Shown: piece by piece, positions 11,030 to 23,682 of the stretch
Position numbering within the stretch: the stretch's first letter is position 1
Layout: the number at the start of each line of letters is the position of its first letter
Assembly: GCF_020080835.1 (NCBI RefSeq)
Contig: NC_058161.1
Location: 11,473,297 to 11,537,296 of the forward strand
Direction: 5' to 3'
Length of the DNA stretch: 64,000 nucleotides
DNA from: Cotesia glomerata
Lineage: Eukaryota > Arthropoda > Insecta > Hymenoptera > Braconidae
The notes under the pieces: generated by a model
Told to the model about the DNA's origin: nothing
The model's database searches: none
Seen by the model: only the letters and a program-made list of their open reading frames with translations
Position numbers and translations under genes: made by a program

Positions 11030-11621
11030 TGTAACAGGGTAAATTACCCTTTGACGGTAAACCCGCACTCGTGCGTGAATTAGTCGACGCAGCACTGGCG
11101 CGTCTCGGTCTTCGGGACCCGACTAGTATTAAGTGAGGGAAATTTTAGGTTTCTTGGTCAGTTGAGTAGAGGCAACAAGTGAGAAGTAGTGCAGTGACCA
11201 ATGCAGTAACATTGCTAGCCAAAACAGTCCAAAGAAGGAAGCCTGAGTTTCCAAAGCACAAAAATTACACAGGTATTGAGACTTTGATTCCTTTGATGAG
11301 CCAAGGGGGTCATATACCCGGCTCATCAATTTTACTACTTCTCATTATAAATTAATTTTTTTTGGTAATTCAATTGTTTATAATAATTTTACTTAATAAT
11401 AATTATTTATTTAATTAATTTGGTTCGTTAGCAGTTTGAACATTCTTCTTGGGGATATTATACCCGAGGAATGTTCTAGACCTCTTGGGTTTGCAAGTCA
11501 TGAATAATTAATTTTATTAATACAGCTGGTTAATAATTATTAACATCTTAGATTGGGTTAAATAAATCTATTTTATATTGATTAAATTCTGAACATCGAG
11601 AAAGTCCCAGTCAACACGACA
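11030..11621 (+). mobile_element. Putative LTR (TGT...ACA) of a retrotransposon
   Basis: The segment starts TGTAACAGGG immediately after a (TA)n run and ends ...CAACACGACA. Eight bases later, TGGTACCCGAGGTC could be a primer-binding site, since TGG complements tRNA CCA ends. The sequence is GC-richer at its start and has no coding frame. No second LTR is visible, so this is either a 5' remnant or a misread unit. Confidence 0.42.
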
Positions 11622-12960
11622 TAGTATTTGGTACCCGAGGTCAAAACGTGTTACGCAGTTACGAACGCCGGCGTCCATTTTTGGCGCGCAAATTCCTTGT
11701 GAATTTTAGTACGCAGTAAATTGTGAAATTAACAACTGGACTATTATTATAAATTATAACAATTGAATTATCATTTATTAATATTATTTGTTACAAGAAA
11801 GTATTATTTATTTAATATAATTTATTGAGAATTGGCTACTGAACTTCGACGCAATTGAGATCGAATTACCCGTGGATAATTTTTCGTGAATTTATTTTAT
11901 ATTGAGACAAATTGTTTTATTAATTATTTATAAATCGAAAAATTCCACGTGGTCATTCATACATTGAACTATCGAAGACTAAAATTATTGTTTTATTGGA
12001 ATTATTTGTAAAACTATTTATCAGTATGGATTACGTCCGAGAAAATTTAGTTAGAATTTTACAAAGAATTATTCTTAAGAATTTATTCAAAATTTAAGAA
12101 ATAAAATTACGAGTTGAAATTGGAGTAAAATTTTGCGTCAATATTGTTCCTAAAATTTTATTTAATGTTGAGTATTAAACTCGTGGATAATTTGGAATAA
12201 ATTCAAGCGTCGGTTTTTAGTGTAGATTTTTTTGAGAATCAAATTATTAGTTGTGAAAATGGGTTACGATTTAATTGCGAGCTAATGACTGAAAATTTTA
12301 ATAAAAAAAATTAATGTTGTAATTTTTGGAGTTTAATTTTATAAGTCAGAAGTAAAAAGTAAAGTAGAGCCAGTGTGTGTGTGTGTGAAGATCGTGTGGG
12401 TGGTGTGAGGCATTTATAGAGCGTGAGGGTCCGGTGGACAGCGCGACTTAGTTAGAAACTGCAGTATAGACGCTCCAATGAGGGTACTGTAGGATTAAGA
12501 ATTTTTGTTAATTTTAAGAGGTCCTGGTCAGCCGTTAGTTAGGCTGTTAATTTTAAGAAGTTCTGGTCAGCCGTTAGTTAGGCTGTTAATTTTAAGAAGT
12601 TCTGGTCAGCCGTTAGTTAGGCTGTTAATTTTAAGAAGTTCTGGTCAGCCGTTAGTTAGGCTGTTAATTTTAAGAGGTCCTGGTCAGCCGTTAGTTAGGC
12701 TGTTAGTTTTAAGAAGTTCTGGCCAGCCGTTAGCTAGGCTGTTAAGCCTAGTCTTAAGTTGTTAATTGTAGTGTGAGTGCGTGAGTGATCACCAATTGTT
12801 ATTTTATATGGTTAATAAATATCGATATATTGTTAAATAAAAATTTATTTCTTTCAGATCACCTTCCTCCACTCTCTCTCGCTGTAGATTATAAGCTCAG
12901 CTCTGGTTTCCGGTTCCAGGAACCGAGATACAAAATCCTGGTTTTTCGGTGACCTAAACT
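11622..12960 (+). other. Non-coding leader-like sequence of the putative LTR element
   Basis: It follows the putative primer-binding site and carries no gag or pol frame. It contains the tandem array at 12505-12755, AATAAA-type signals (12822-12848), and a small hairpin around GGTTCCAGGAACC (12920). The downstream limit is uncertain. Confidence 0.35.
12505..12755 (+). repeat. 39-bp tandem repeat, about six copies
   Basis: The unit TTAAGAAGTTCTGGTCAGCC, then GTTAGTTAGGCTGTTAATT, repeats with one or two changes per copy. Because 39 is a multiple of 3, the array gives an open frame encoding a 13-residue repeat, but this is probably incidental. Confidence 0.9.
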
Positions 12961-13098
12961 TCTTTTTAATTTGAGTGATAGAAATTTACGATGTTGCATC
13001 GTATAAATTACGATGTTTGAGTTCTGGTCCAGCACTGCAATTTCCTATACTAAAAATTACGATGTTTTCATTGTAATTTTTCATACAATTTTCTTTCC

Positions 13099-13440
13099 GT
13101 GTATTCCCATACTTTTATGGGAACAGTTCCCAGGCAATTATAGGAACTGTTCCCATAATTATAGGAAATTTTCCCAGAATTATGGGAAAATTTTCTCATA
13201 ATGATGGGAATGGTTCCCATAATGGTATAGGAATGTTTTCTATAATTATAGGAATGATTCCTATACAATTATAGGAACCATTCCCATAATATTATGGAAA
13301 ATATTCCCATAATGATATAATAATGGTTCCTATATCATTATGGGAACTATTCCCATAATGGTATAGGAAGGATTCCTAGAATGTTATAGGAATAATTCCT
13401 ATACCATTATGGGAATCATTCTCAAAATAAAATAAAGATA
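13099..13440. repeat. Array of short palindromes (GGAAC-type), left
   Basis: About 13 units of roughly 24 bp, each a palindrome around GGAAYNRTTCC separated by ATAATNNTATA spacers. Examples are GGAACAGTTCC, GGAACTGTTCC and GGAATGATTCC. The next element begins just after it. A similar array lies at 17115-17365. Confidence 0.85.
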
Positions 13441-14784
13441 AAATCTTCGTGCGGAGTGAGTTCGAAATAATTCCTATAATATATACACGGAAAAAAAAAA
13501 TTGGGGCAGCTACATGATTTTCATGTTGTAGGCAATAATAGTTAAAACAACAATAATAATTAAATAATAATAATTATTATCATAATAATAACAATCTATA
13601 TTATTAAGAGAATAAGGAAAATTTTGTGGCCAGTGTATTTATGTGATAAAATGGGTTTTTGCTTGGAGTTGTGCCTTTTCAAGGTTTCATATCATTCTCA
13701 TCAATAGTCAATTTATTATAATAAGAATTTAGGCTGCATTCGAAAATGCTCGGTGCCTAGATACATAATGAAGAAATGACCTTGTATCTGGTAAACTATT
13801 GACATTTTTGAAGATATAAGCTCATCCCGATGTTACACTCATCAAGAGCTTTCATTTGAGTACCCACATGCATTTTTGATATATTTGTCATATATACATA
13901 TCGTCCCGTTTCTGAGTAAACCTCGTATCTACAAAATCGTAATTTTCGGTAAATCGATAAAAACGTTTAAGGTTACTTAATTTTGATAAAAATTTATAAC
14001 TAATTTGAAATTTATACTCTTCATTCATCACCTTAAAAAAATTAAACATGATTTTTGCTATCTGCATCGATACCTTGTTGTTATTGTCAATTTCATGTAT
14101 ATACGAGTTTTTTTATCAAATACCCTGGTAATTTTTTTGCAGATACGAGGTTTTGAAACAAAAAAAAATTTTTTTTTTCATAAGATCATTGGCGAAAAAT
14201 TTTGTTATGCAAGGCTTTCAATTCATTATTAAGGTAGTTTGATCGTCGTATTCTGAGGTCAAATTAATAGATATTTTTTTTTCTTTTTTGCAAGAGATCA
14301 CTCGAAAAATAGTATAAAATATAAAATTATTTCTAATCAGAATTTAAATGATTAAATTCAATTCATAATTATGGTCAAATAATTATAATAATATAACTAT
14401 TAAAATATCAACTGACAAGTACTGGGCTGTCACAAAACAATAACAACTGTTATAGGTTATGTAAGGTCGGTACTTAAAACAGTTGCTCACGGTGTTCGTT
14501 TATTGTTTAAATTTGCAAATATCACTTCAATATATTAAATCTGCTATAATTTACATGAACTTTTAATGTATGTTTAACAACAATTTATTTTATCGCAAAA
14601 AAGCTTTATGATTATATTTCAATTTCAAATTTGCCGCGCACCGAGAAGTCGCCATTTTTTCTCTAATGAAAGATTAACTGAATTATAAAAAAATAAATAA
14701 AAATTTTTTAGAAGTAGCGTCAAAAAAATTCAGCAATCACTTGTGGTATTTATCTGAACAACTTATTTGTTTGTAATTAGTTGA

Positions 14785-15222
14785 GACAATGTTAGCGCAG
14801 AAATCAAATCAAAATTAATTGAATCGGTTCAGAAAAAAAAAAGTCAAATTAAAAACTATAAACGATTTAATGTAAAAAATGTTAATATTAATTCCTTACT
14901 AAACAAAGAATTGTATGACTTTGCATCAGAAGAGTCGATGATTATTTTTAAAAGGTTGGAACTCCCAACTGATTTTTTAAATTTACATCCTGATCAGTGG
15001 ATATCTGACAAAAGTTACAATACGTGCCTCAAAATTTTAAAAAATTTACACCTTGTTAATGATACTGCGGAACGGGCGGTCCAATTAATGGAAGCCTACA
15101 ATAAAAGCTTAACTGCTGATGAAGAGAAGAAACAGTACTTATTGCAATTTTCAGCTATGCACAGGAAAATATTTCCAAATGCTAACAAGCAGACGTTAAT
15201 GTTACCATTTTTAGATAAATGA
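14785..15222 (+). pseudogene. Unrecognised ORF fragment inside the 3.6-kb element
   Basis: An open frame of about 145 codons without a proper start; an upstream stop is at 14782. It includes DTAERAVQLMEAYNKSL, then DEEKKQYLLQF and KIFPNANKQTL before the TAA. The composition is that of a real protein, unlike the AT-rich chance frames nearby. From memory, similar C-terminal segments (AERAV..., ...DEEKKQYLLQ...) occur in uncharacterised, mobile-element-associated arthropod proteins, but I cannot name the family. Its place between the inverted arms suggests a remnant of the element's own gene. Confidence 0.5.
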
Positions 15223-15774
15223 AAAAATGAAATTTTTTGTAATTATAACGATTAATTAATAATAATTTGACTTAGATTATTATATTGAAACGAGTCAATA
15301 CTTTAATTAAAAATTTTAATGCTCAAAAATGTACAATAAAATTAAATTATTCAAGAATAATAAATCAAATTATTAAGAGTAATAAATTGAAAATTAAATG
15401 GAATTTAATGTGTATTTTTTTAAATGTTACCGTTTAACGGGCTATAACTTCGAAAATAGTGGTTCTACAGTCTTCGTCCAAAGAGATATTTTTGTAGAGA
15501 ATTTAATTTCCTACAAAAACCATAAAAAGGTTTTTCAAAAAAAAAATTTTTTAATAACGAAAAGTCTACTTGAAACAAAAAAAAAAATTTTCCTGTGTTA
15601 TTTAAATGGGAAATCGAATTTTTTGATGAGCTAAGCCGCTATTGGACTTAAAACCTTTAGCTCAGAGGCATAATTTTTTATTTTCTATATACTACCAGAT
15701 TTTCTGGTATAGCAGTAAAAAAAAAAATATCACCTAAAAATGACACACCCTAATACATACATAGAGACATACAA

Positions 15775-16290
15775 ACACCATCGCGGGAATAGTCAGGGAA
15801 GCTTCCTAGGAACTCAAAACGTCGAGATCTGATGAAAACTCAATTTTCGAAAAATGGGGTAAAAACAATAACTTTCCGATTTTTGAAAATTTTCAATTTT
15901 CTTAGCGGGAAGTTAAAAATTTTTTTAAATGTGTTTTTTTTGGAATAACTTGTAAACGGCTCTACCGATTAATTCCAAAAACTCATCAGCTCTTAACATA
16001 AAAAAACCACGTCGATCGCTGCCAGTCCGGTCAAAATCGGTTGATTCGTTTGTGAGTTATCGTTGACGAAAGAAAACCGAAATAAGTATTTTTTCGGAAT
16101 TATTTCAAAATTTTTCGTTTAATCAATTTAAACTTAAAGATTCTTTATGAGACTTGAAAAATTGGGTTGAATGCCATCAACCGCGTAAAAATCGGTCCAT
16201 TTATTCAAAAGTTATCGCGGTTTAAAAATTTTAAAAATAGTGTTTTATCAAACTTCTATCAGACTTTTGAGCTCGAAGAGCTAAATAATA
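15775..16290 (-). repeat. Dispersed foldback repeat fragment (centre plus right arm), nested
   Basis: It starts at ACATACAAACACCATCGCGGG and runs through GGAAGCTTCCTAGGAACTC, CGGGAAGTTAAAAA, the AATAACTTGTAAACGGCTC block and GAGCTCGAAGAGCT. It is homologous to 62470-62930. Confidence 0.75.
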
Positions 16291-17099
16291 TTTGTATGGA
16301 TTTATATGGATAAAAAATAAATGTCAATCAACAAAATACAGTCAAATAAGTGTGAACATGTTTACAAACGTTCAGTAATAAGACAACAGCGCCATCTTAA
16401 CGTTTTCGGCGATACTTACGGTAGATACGAGGTTTTTGAATTCGAACATGTAGATACGAGAAAAATCAAAAGTCTCTAAAAAAAATTCTATTATCATTAT
16501 GAACATTGCATGTTTGGTTTTACGTTACAAAAATACTAAGGAGTGATTTTCGCTAAAAATCTTAATTTCGAAAAAAATGGAGTTACGAGGTTTACACAGA
16601 AAGGGGACGATATATATAATATATATAAATATATAAAATATATGAAAAATTGATGTGGGTACTCAAATGAAAGGTCTCGATGAGTGTAACATCAATATGA
16701 GCTTATTTTTTTAAAAATGACAGTTCACAAGATACAAGCTCATTTCTTAATTACATGTTTAGAGATAGAGCATTTTCGAATGCAACCTAAATATCTATTA
16801 TAAATTGACTATCGACGAGAATGATATGAAACCTTGAAAAAGCACAAATTCATGTCAAATCCTTTGCAATGACACTAAATTTCACTAAAAAATCGATTTC
16901 ATCATATAACTATCTAGGAGACAAAATTGTTCTTATTCTCTTAATAATGTAAATTATTATTATGATTATTATTTAATCATTATTGTTGTTTCAACTATTA
17001 TTGCCTGCCCCATGAAAATCATGTTGCTGTCATATGAAAATCATGTATCTTCCATAGTAATATATCATGCGGCAGCCCCAATTTTTTTTTTCCATGTAG

Positions 17100-17385
17100 G
17101 ATTTAAACCTATATGTTGTGGGAACCATTCCTATACTATTATAGGAATGGTTCCCATAAATTATGGAAACCATTCCTATAATAGCATAGAAATGATTCCT
17201 ATAGCATTATGGGAACCATTCCCATAATATTATAGGAATAGTTCTTATAATATTATGGGATTAGTTCCCATAATGATTTAGGAATAGTTTCTATAATAGT
17301 ATAGGAATTATTCCTATAGTATTATGGGAACCATTCCCATAAAGGTATAGGAATAGTTCCGATAATTTTCTTTCCGTGTATACTT
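17100..17385. repeat. Array of short palindromes (GGAAC-type), right
   Basis: About ten palindromic units like those at 13099-13440 (GGAACCATTCC, GGAATGGTTCC, GGAATGATTCC). It begins directly after the element ending at 17096 and closes with TTTTCTTTCCGTGTA. Confidence 0.85.
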
Positions 17386-20300
17386 TTAGTGTAGATTTAA
17401 AAGTAAATTTAAATTTTGTATTAGGTAGATAAGTATACACGAAATTATGTTTGCTACAATATTATATAATTGTGTAGCAAGGAATAAAACGAGGCGGTTT
17501 CAAGACTGCTTCGTCCGGAGTCTGAAATCTCGGTTCATTCAGTTATTTTGAGATTTATAATAAACAAAAGCAAATGCTTACATTATTTCTTTTGTCTCAT
17601 AAATATTTGCTTATAAATATTTCTAACTTTTAATCAGCGTACAGAAACTGAACAGTTTCTACTCTCAGGGAGAAACCGACTAGTTTCTTCAGTCGAATAT
17701 CGCATTAGTCTAAAATAATCTTGTTACAGGCTCAAAAGTCATTAAAACTTCAAGTTTCAAGACAAGCGCTGTGATAAATTATTTTTTTTTAGGAGAATAC
17801 TAACAGATAATCTAATTCAGCTTTATATTTATGGCATGTAGTGAGATCAACACAAAGAATGAAATGAAGTATGGTCTCAATGTTGCAGTAATATGAGCGA
17901 ATATAAATGCAACTTGAAGTAAGATTATACGGTATGTAAAAGTGTAATGAGTTCTCTTTAAGCCAGTAAATAAAAAAACAGGAGAGTCTTATTGTACTTA
18001 ATATCGAGTTGGCAAAGATGCACTTAATGGGCGTATTCTTCAAATTTTTCCAAGAATACCAGATTGCTCTCGTTTGTCTATCTTCTATGTATTTTTCTTC
18101 ATTATCAGTACACATAATTAAAGTATTCGATATTTCGGAATATTTGTTAAAGTTTTCACTTATGCAAACGATTAATATAGAATTTTTTAAGTCAAGTTAA
18201 AAACTTCAAACTTTTATAGAGCTCAGCACCCTGAGCTCGACACTTCATTATTAGAAATTTTTCAAAACTCCACGCTCAAAAATGTATTTTTCTTATCATC
18301 CTAAAAAATTATTTGTAATTTTTTTTACTTTTGATATTGATTGAGAAATAATTTCAATTTTTATTTATAATTCCCTAAGCAAAAATACATTTTTTCATTA
18401 AAGATGTCAAGAAAAACTTCGAGTAGAAGATAAATAATTTTAATGCAGTTCAGATCGTAAAACTTTAAAATATGCGAGAGAAACATAAAAAAATGTAATC
18501 TTTTATTTAAGTTTTCCGTTAAATTTTAGGTTGATACAATAATACTGCTTGAATAATTTGCGATCAAATTGGAAATTTCTAAATAAAATTCTAAGGGATT
18601 CCAAGAGCTCACATAATTATTTATTTCTTTTTGAGTTCAAAAAGATCGGTCATTTATTGTTGGTTAGATTTCTTTAATTAGATTTTGCACTTCGTATTGT
18701 TTTTGTTTTATAACTCTAACACATTAAAAAATAAAAAATAAACATTATTGAAGAACTTGTTGTATAATATCTTTTGAATGAGTAAATGAATAGTGGCCGA
18801 GAAATCTTCTTATTATTTAAAGAAAAATACATTTATTTTTCTAATTTTCTGATCACAATATTATAACATAATATAAATTAAATAAATCAATTGAGTTGGG
18901 CGAGGCCTGTGACATTCAACATAATTTTTTGAGCTTAACTAAAGATAAAATATTTAGATTGCAATTATCTATCAGTCGATAAATATATCGGTTTTGATAA
19001 AAATGTTTTATGACTTTTAAAACGACTCAAACGAAGATACAATGTAGTAAAATTAAATGGTGTAAATTTAAAGAACATTTTTTGACTACTATTAATCAAA
19101 TATGTTGAAAAATTGAAAGATTTGTACAAATTTTAGAAGTGATAGAAGATTGATAAATTTTTCCGTTAAGTAAAACCTGAAAAAATCAGTATTGCTTATT
19201 ACAATAATAAATTTCAAGATTCATTTAGGGGGTAGACTAATACACGTCACGTGCGTCAATATTCCCGACAAAATATCCCTGTGAGAAAAAATCACCAGAC
19301 AAAAATTCTCTCGATTAGATATCACCACGACAGAATATCAATATAATATCATCTCATGATAGCACCTTAACGAAATAACCGTAGACAAAGTACCTATGAT
19401 AAAATTTCTATCAACTGAAATCCTAAAAAAAACGCGTGATAATGAACAAAATTACAACTAGCATGGTACTACCAAACAGTGGAAGTCACCGTCATTTTTG
19501 GATGTCTTTTTTACGGTAAAAATGATTAAATATTATATCAGAGTGATCTTTTATCGCAGAAGATTCTATTGCAGGGATACTTGTTCGAGGCTATCAATAC
19601 GTGTCACCATTAATACGATGCAGTACGTTTTAGACACCGGAAAAAATGAAGTAAATTTGCATTCAGACCATCTCTAATTAGATTTCTGTATTTGGTAATA
19701 CTGCTGCATAGACAGTTCGCATAAAAGCAGTAAAATAACTACAAGGAAAATGCTCGTAGACAGCACACAATAAATTAAAGGACAGAAACAGCACGCAAAA
19801 CGAGCAATAGAGATATACAGAGAAAAGTAAAACAAAAACATACAGGTCGCTCTCTGCTTTCTTACCCAGTAACAGCCGAGAGCTGAAAGACACTGGAAGT
19901 ATATTTGGCTCAGAGCACGTGATTGCCCGGGGAACAGTTTCTGTTATTTTTTATGTTGCTTTTCTACACAACAATGTTGAAATAAGGTAGCAACTAAATT
20001 TATTACGAATAAGTAACTATACATATGATTGAAAATCAGCTTGGGAAAAAGCGTTGATAAATAACATTTTAATCTTTTAAATGGTAATTAATTACCTAGA
20101 CAAATTTTTAAATCAACTACAAAGACTATTCAGAAACATATTTACCCAGCAATATACTATAGAATGTTTATATGTATATAAAATACTATTGGCGTATGTT
20201 ATCTAAAAAAAAAAAAAAGTAATGATTTGAATGGTGATTCAATCTGATTATGATAATTGATAATCAACGAAGGTTTTATAGGATAATTTTGTAAAACTTT

Positions 20301-22920
20301 TTTGATTTCAAATACTGTGATCTTTGATCGATACTCGATTGTTGTTAGGTTAATTAAAATCAATTAATTGAACCACAGAAAATATTCTAATTTTTTCTCT
20401 TAAGCGTATTCCTTTTCTTGAGTTTGACCAAAGAATTTTTGAAATATTATAATATCTTTTAATATTAAAGGAAAATTTTTACTCATCAAAATTTATTTAT
20501 AGACAAAATTTTTTTTTCCAAATTTTTGTGAAATACTATTGTTTGTAACAGAGATATGGGCAAAAATTATAAATAAACAAAATAAAATTTTAAAAAACCG
20601 TTGTATGAGCCGATTTTTCTTCCACATATAGCATAATGGTAAATCTGCCATGTGCTTTTCTCTTTTAAGATTTATCGGTTATCGCGTTATCTCGATGTAA
20701 TTGCTACTTTAAACTGTTTTTATAAAATTAAGTCATTTGGTCTCTCATTTAATTTGATCCTAGACACCACACGAGACCTTATAAATATTTTTATCTTTGT
20801 CTGTCACCTCGTCAAAACTTAATAATTAGTATTCTATATTGTTATTGTTTTGAATTACATCAGTGACCGTAAAGTAGCTTCATGAATATATGCCGTTCAA
20901 TAAACTAAACATTTATTGGTAATAATTTTTTTTTTCGTTTTTTATTTATAAGTTAATGATCCATTTCTTCAGTTTATTTTTTGAATACTTCTGTGCTTTT
21001 TAATGCTCTTCGGGCAGTTTTAATTTTAGTTCAATTGGACACGGAAAATTTAAATTCATCAGTTATGAGAAAGACTTGTGAATTCTGTTGAATTTTGTGC
21101 TTGTATTATAAACCTAAATTTTTTAATTCAATACTTTAAAAAGTAAAAACAATAAGTTTTTCCTTATTGCTAATTCTGAAAAAATTGAAAAAAAAAATTC
21201 CTTTGCAATTTTTCTGAATGTTTCTGTATAAAAAATTTACGTAACGTACGAAGAAAAAATTTACTTAAACAATTAATATTTTTGGAAAGAATCGAAACAA
21301 TCTTGATTCAAATGACAATTTTCTAGAAGCACGAAAATTTTATCTCTTTAAAAAAATCTCCGTCCTTTTAAATATTTTCTTAGAGTCAAAAAAATTTATT
21401 TCCCAGTAAAACTTCTATTTCTGTGTTGTATTAAAATTAAGTATATTTATTTGTTTACAATACATGTTTTGAGTGTTAAAACCTAGTTTTTACATTTTTA
21501 ATAGAAACTTAATTAGTCACGGGCTGACTAATTTTTGAAATTTAAATTTCAACAGACGTCAACATTTTATAATATTAAAAAAAAAAAACTAGCTATTTTT
21601 AGGAAAAGTGCATGCACGTGTGTTTGTTACGTGTTTATTACACTGATATAACAAGAGTCTTTAATGGAAATAATTCGATTTTCTACAAGAGCTATGCAGT
21701 TATAATACGAAAAAAATATATGACGTACGTGCACGAGACGGACATTCAAATGTGATGTCATCGGTGAGGTAAATAGGAAAAGAAATTTTCTTTATTTTTA
21801 GAAAATTTGAAGAATGGTTGACTTTGTCTTCCTCGAACCTTTCGTTAGTTTGAACTCGAAACATTCTAAGCTGTACTTATCTTATATTATTAGCTTTTTT
21901 CAGCTCAAAAAAATACGAATATCCATAATTTTGTGGATAAATCAATCTATTTCTACAAGATTTCTACAAAATTGCGGCTTTCGAAAAAGGGATACTGATT
22001 TTTTAACTAATATTTTTGCATTAAAATTTTTTGAAAAAAGCTAGTATCAATTGAAAAAGTTCATCTTTAATTAATTACTAAAATAAATACCTATAAAACT
22101 TACATGGAAATTTTAAATTGATCAGTTGAGCCGTTTACGTAAAATGTTACTTTCCAACTTTCAAAATATAGTTTCGAGAAAAGCACTTTTGAAGCTATTA
22201 ATTATGAGGATGAGAGTAGAGATTTGAAGTTGATGTTTACCAGTATTAAATTTTTTTATGCTTTAGGCCTATTATTTTTTTCGATTTTTTTTAACTTTTT
22301 CAATAGTATAACAAAAAAAATTAACAATAAATGATGTGCTTATGTAGTTTTACTATCCATTCTAGATTGAACATCACATCTTGTTTTATCAATCTAGATC
22401 TGACTTAATCTAAAAATTTTATTTCGTTAAAAAAAATACCTATTAGATCAGATCTGGTATGATCTGAACAGATAAAATCGGATCTATCAACACACGCACT
22501 CTATACCTAAATTTTCATCGAATTCAACGATCTGATTTGATCAAATCAAACCTCTTCCCATGAAAATACAGTCGCAATTTTATTGTAGAATAGAAGTTAG
22601 ATTTTTTTATCATTGTACGTATTTAAAATACGTTTGAATTGATGTTTTTGTGCGACATATGATCATGGAATACTTCGTATCATGAGAGCAAAGAGCGCTT
22701 TTAAAAATACACCTCATATAGACAGATGAATACAATTCTTCTTTAAAATTTTTGATTTATAACATCAGACGTAATAGAGTTCCAAGGGAAGAAGAATCTC
22801 TTAAAATATATTGGCAAGAAGAGTTGAATCTCGCTCGATATATTTAACAGCAGGGCGATTAAAGCTATACATTGTTCTCAGATAGCTGTGCTATAAGTTT
22901 TCTCAGAAGTTTGTCAACTT
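17386..22920. other. Gene-poor AT-rich region
   Basis: No gene or complete repeat recognised. Frames at 17789-18115 and 19678-19893 have no motif and low-complexity composition. At 19240-19440 there is an irregular alternation of GACARAATATC and ATCACC-like words, possibly a decayed short tandem repeat. Near 22370-22510, GATCAGATCTG-type words recur. Confidence 0.45.
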
Positions 22921-22922
22921 TA

Positions 22923-23680
22923 CACGGAAAAAAGTAAACTGTAATAAATAACAGTCGATTTATAATAAGTAATGATCAACTGCTAAAAATTACCATTTCA
23001 AACAGTAAAATCGTGATTTTACTATTCACTTTATAATATTTACCATTTAAACGTTACAATTTACTCTTTATATGGAAGAAATTACTATTTCAAACAGTAA
23101 TATTCGCTATAAATGTCTAAAATGTTTAAGTATAATAATTAACAATTCAGACTTTGATATTTATCGTTTGGTACCTAAAAAATGATCTTATGATATGTAA
23201 AAAGTATAAAATAAAGTTAGTAAATTTCTAATATAAGCAACGTCAATATTTATAAAGTAAAATGGTAAATTTTAAACGCAACGCTAAAGATCAAACTGTA
23301 ATTATTGACTTGCTTGGACTGGTAAAATGTATATTTTAAAAGTATAATTTTTACTGTTTGAAATGTTAAATTCTCCCAGAATGAGACCCCCTTCTCTTTC
23401 ATCTGAGTTCCCCTTCTCCTCATAATATCGACTATATATTGAAATGGCAATTTTTACTGTTTGAAACTGTAATTTTTTAAGATGAAAGAGTCGTTATTTA
23501 CTATAGTGACGGCTGCTAATTACTTATTTTGGATATTAAATTATAAATTGTGGCTTTTATACTTTCTACATTAAGTTCTGTAATATTTATATTTTTGGCA
23601 CCCCGATGTCCGCTTTACTGTTTGAAACTATAAAAATTAACCGTAATCCGAGTGAATATTACAGTTTACTTTTTTCCGTG
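22923..23680. mobile_element. MITE-like element, ends CACGGAAAAAAGTAAACTG, TA duplication
   Basis: Inverted ends CACGGAAAAAAGTAAACTGT and ACAGTTTACTTTTTTCCGTG are flanked by TA at 22921-22922 and 23681-23682. The interior repeats the word TTTCAAACAGTAA and its complement many times. It is 758 bp with no ORF of note. The tip resembles that of the 13486 element. Confidence 0.88.
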
Positions 23681-23682
23681 TA

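Larger units (their letters stand above)
13486..17096. mobile_element. 3.6-kb DNA transposon-like element with long inverted arms and TA target duplication
   Basis: Ends CACGGAAAAAAAAAATTGGG and CCCAATTTTTTTTTTCCATG are flanked by TA. The arms match in inverted orientation from the tips to roughly 14165 and 16420 (about 0.68 kb). Paired blocks include the CTTTCATTTGAGTACCCACA motif, the ATCGTCCC/GGGGACGAT stretch and CGAGGTTT. The interior has an ORF remnant (14785-15222) and a nested dispersed-repeat fragment (15775-16290). No full transposase is visible. Confidence 0.8.

Noticed and set aside
12505..12765. 86-codon frame with a 13-residue repeat
   Set aside because: It arises because the 39-bp tandem unit is a multiple of three; no start context and no flanking coding sequence.
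13099..17385. CRISPR-like regular repeats
   Set aside because: The units are palindromes with no unique spacers of constant length, and the genome is eukaryotic.
17789..18115. Chemoreceptor-like hydrophobic frame
   Set aside because: The hydrophobicity follows from AT-rich codons and no receptor motif is present.
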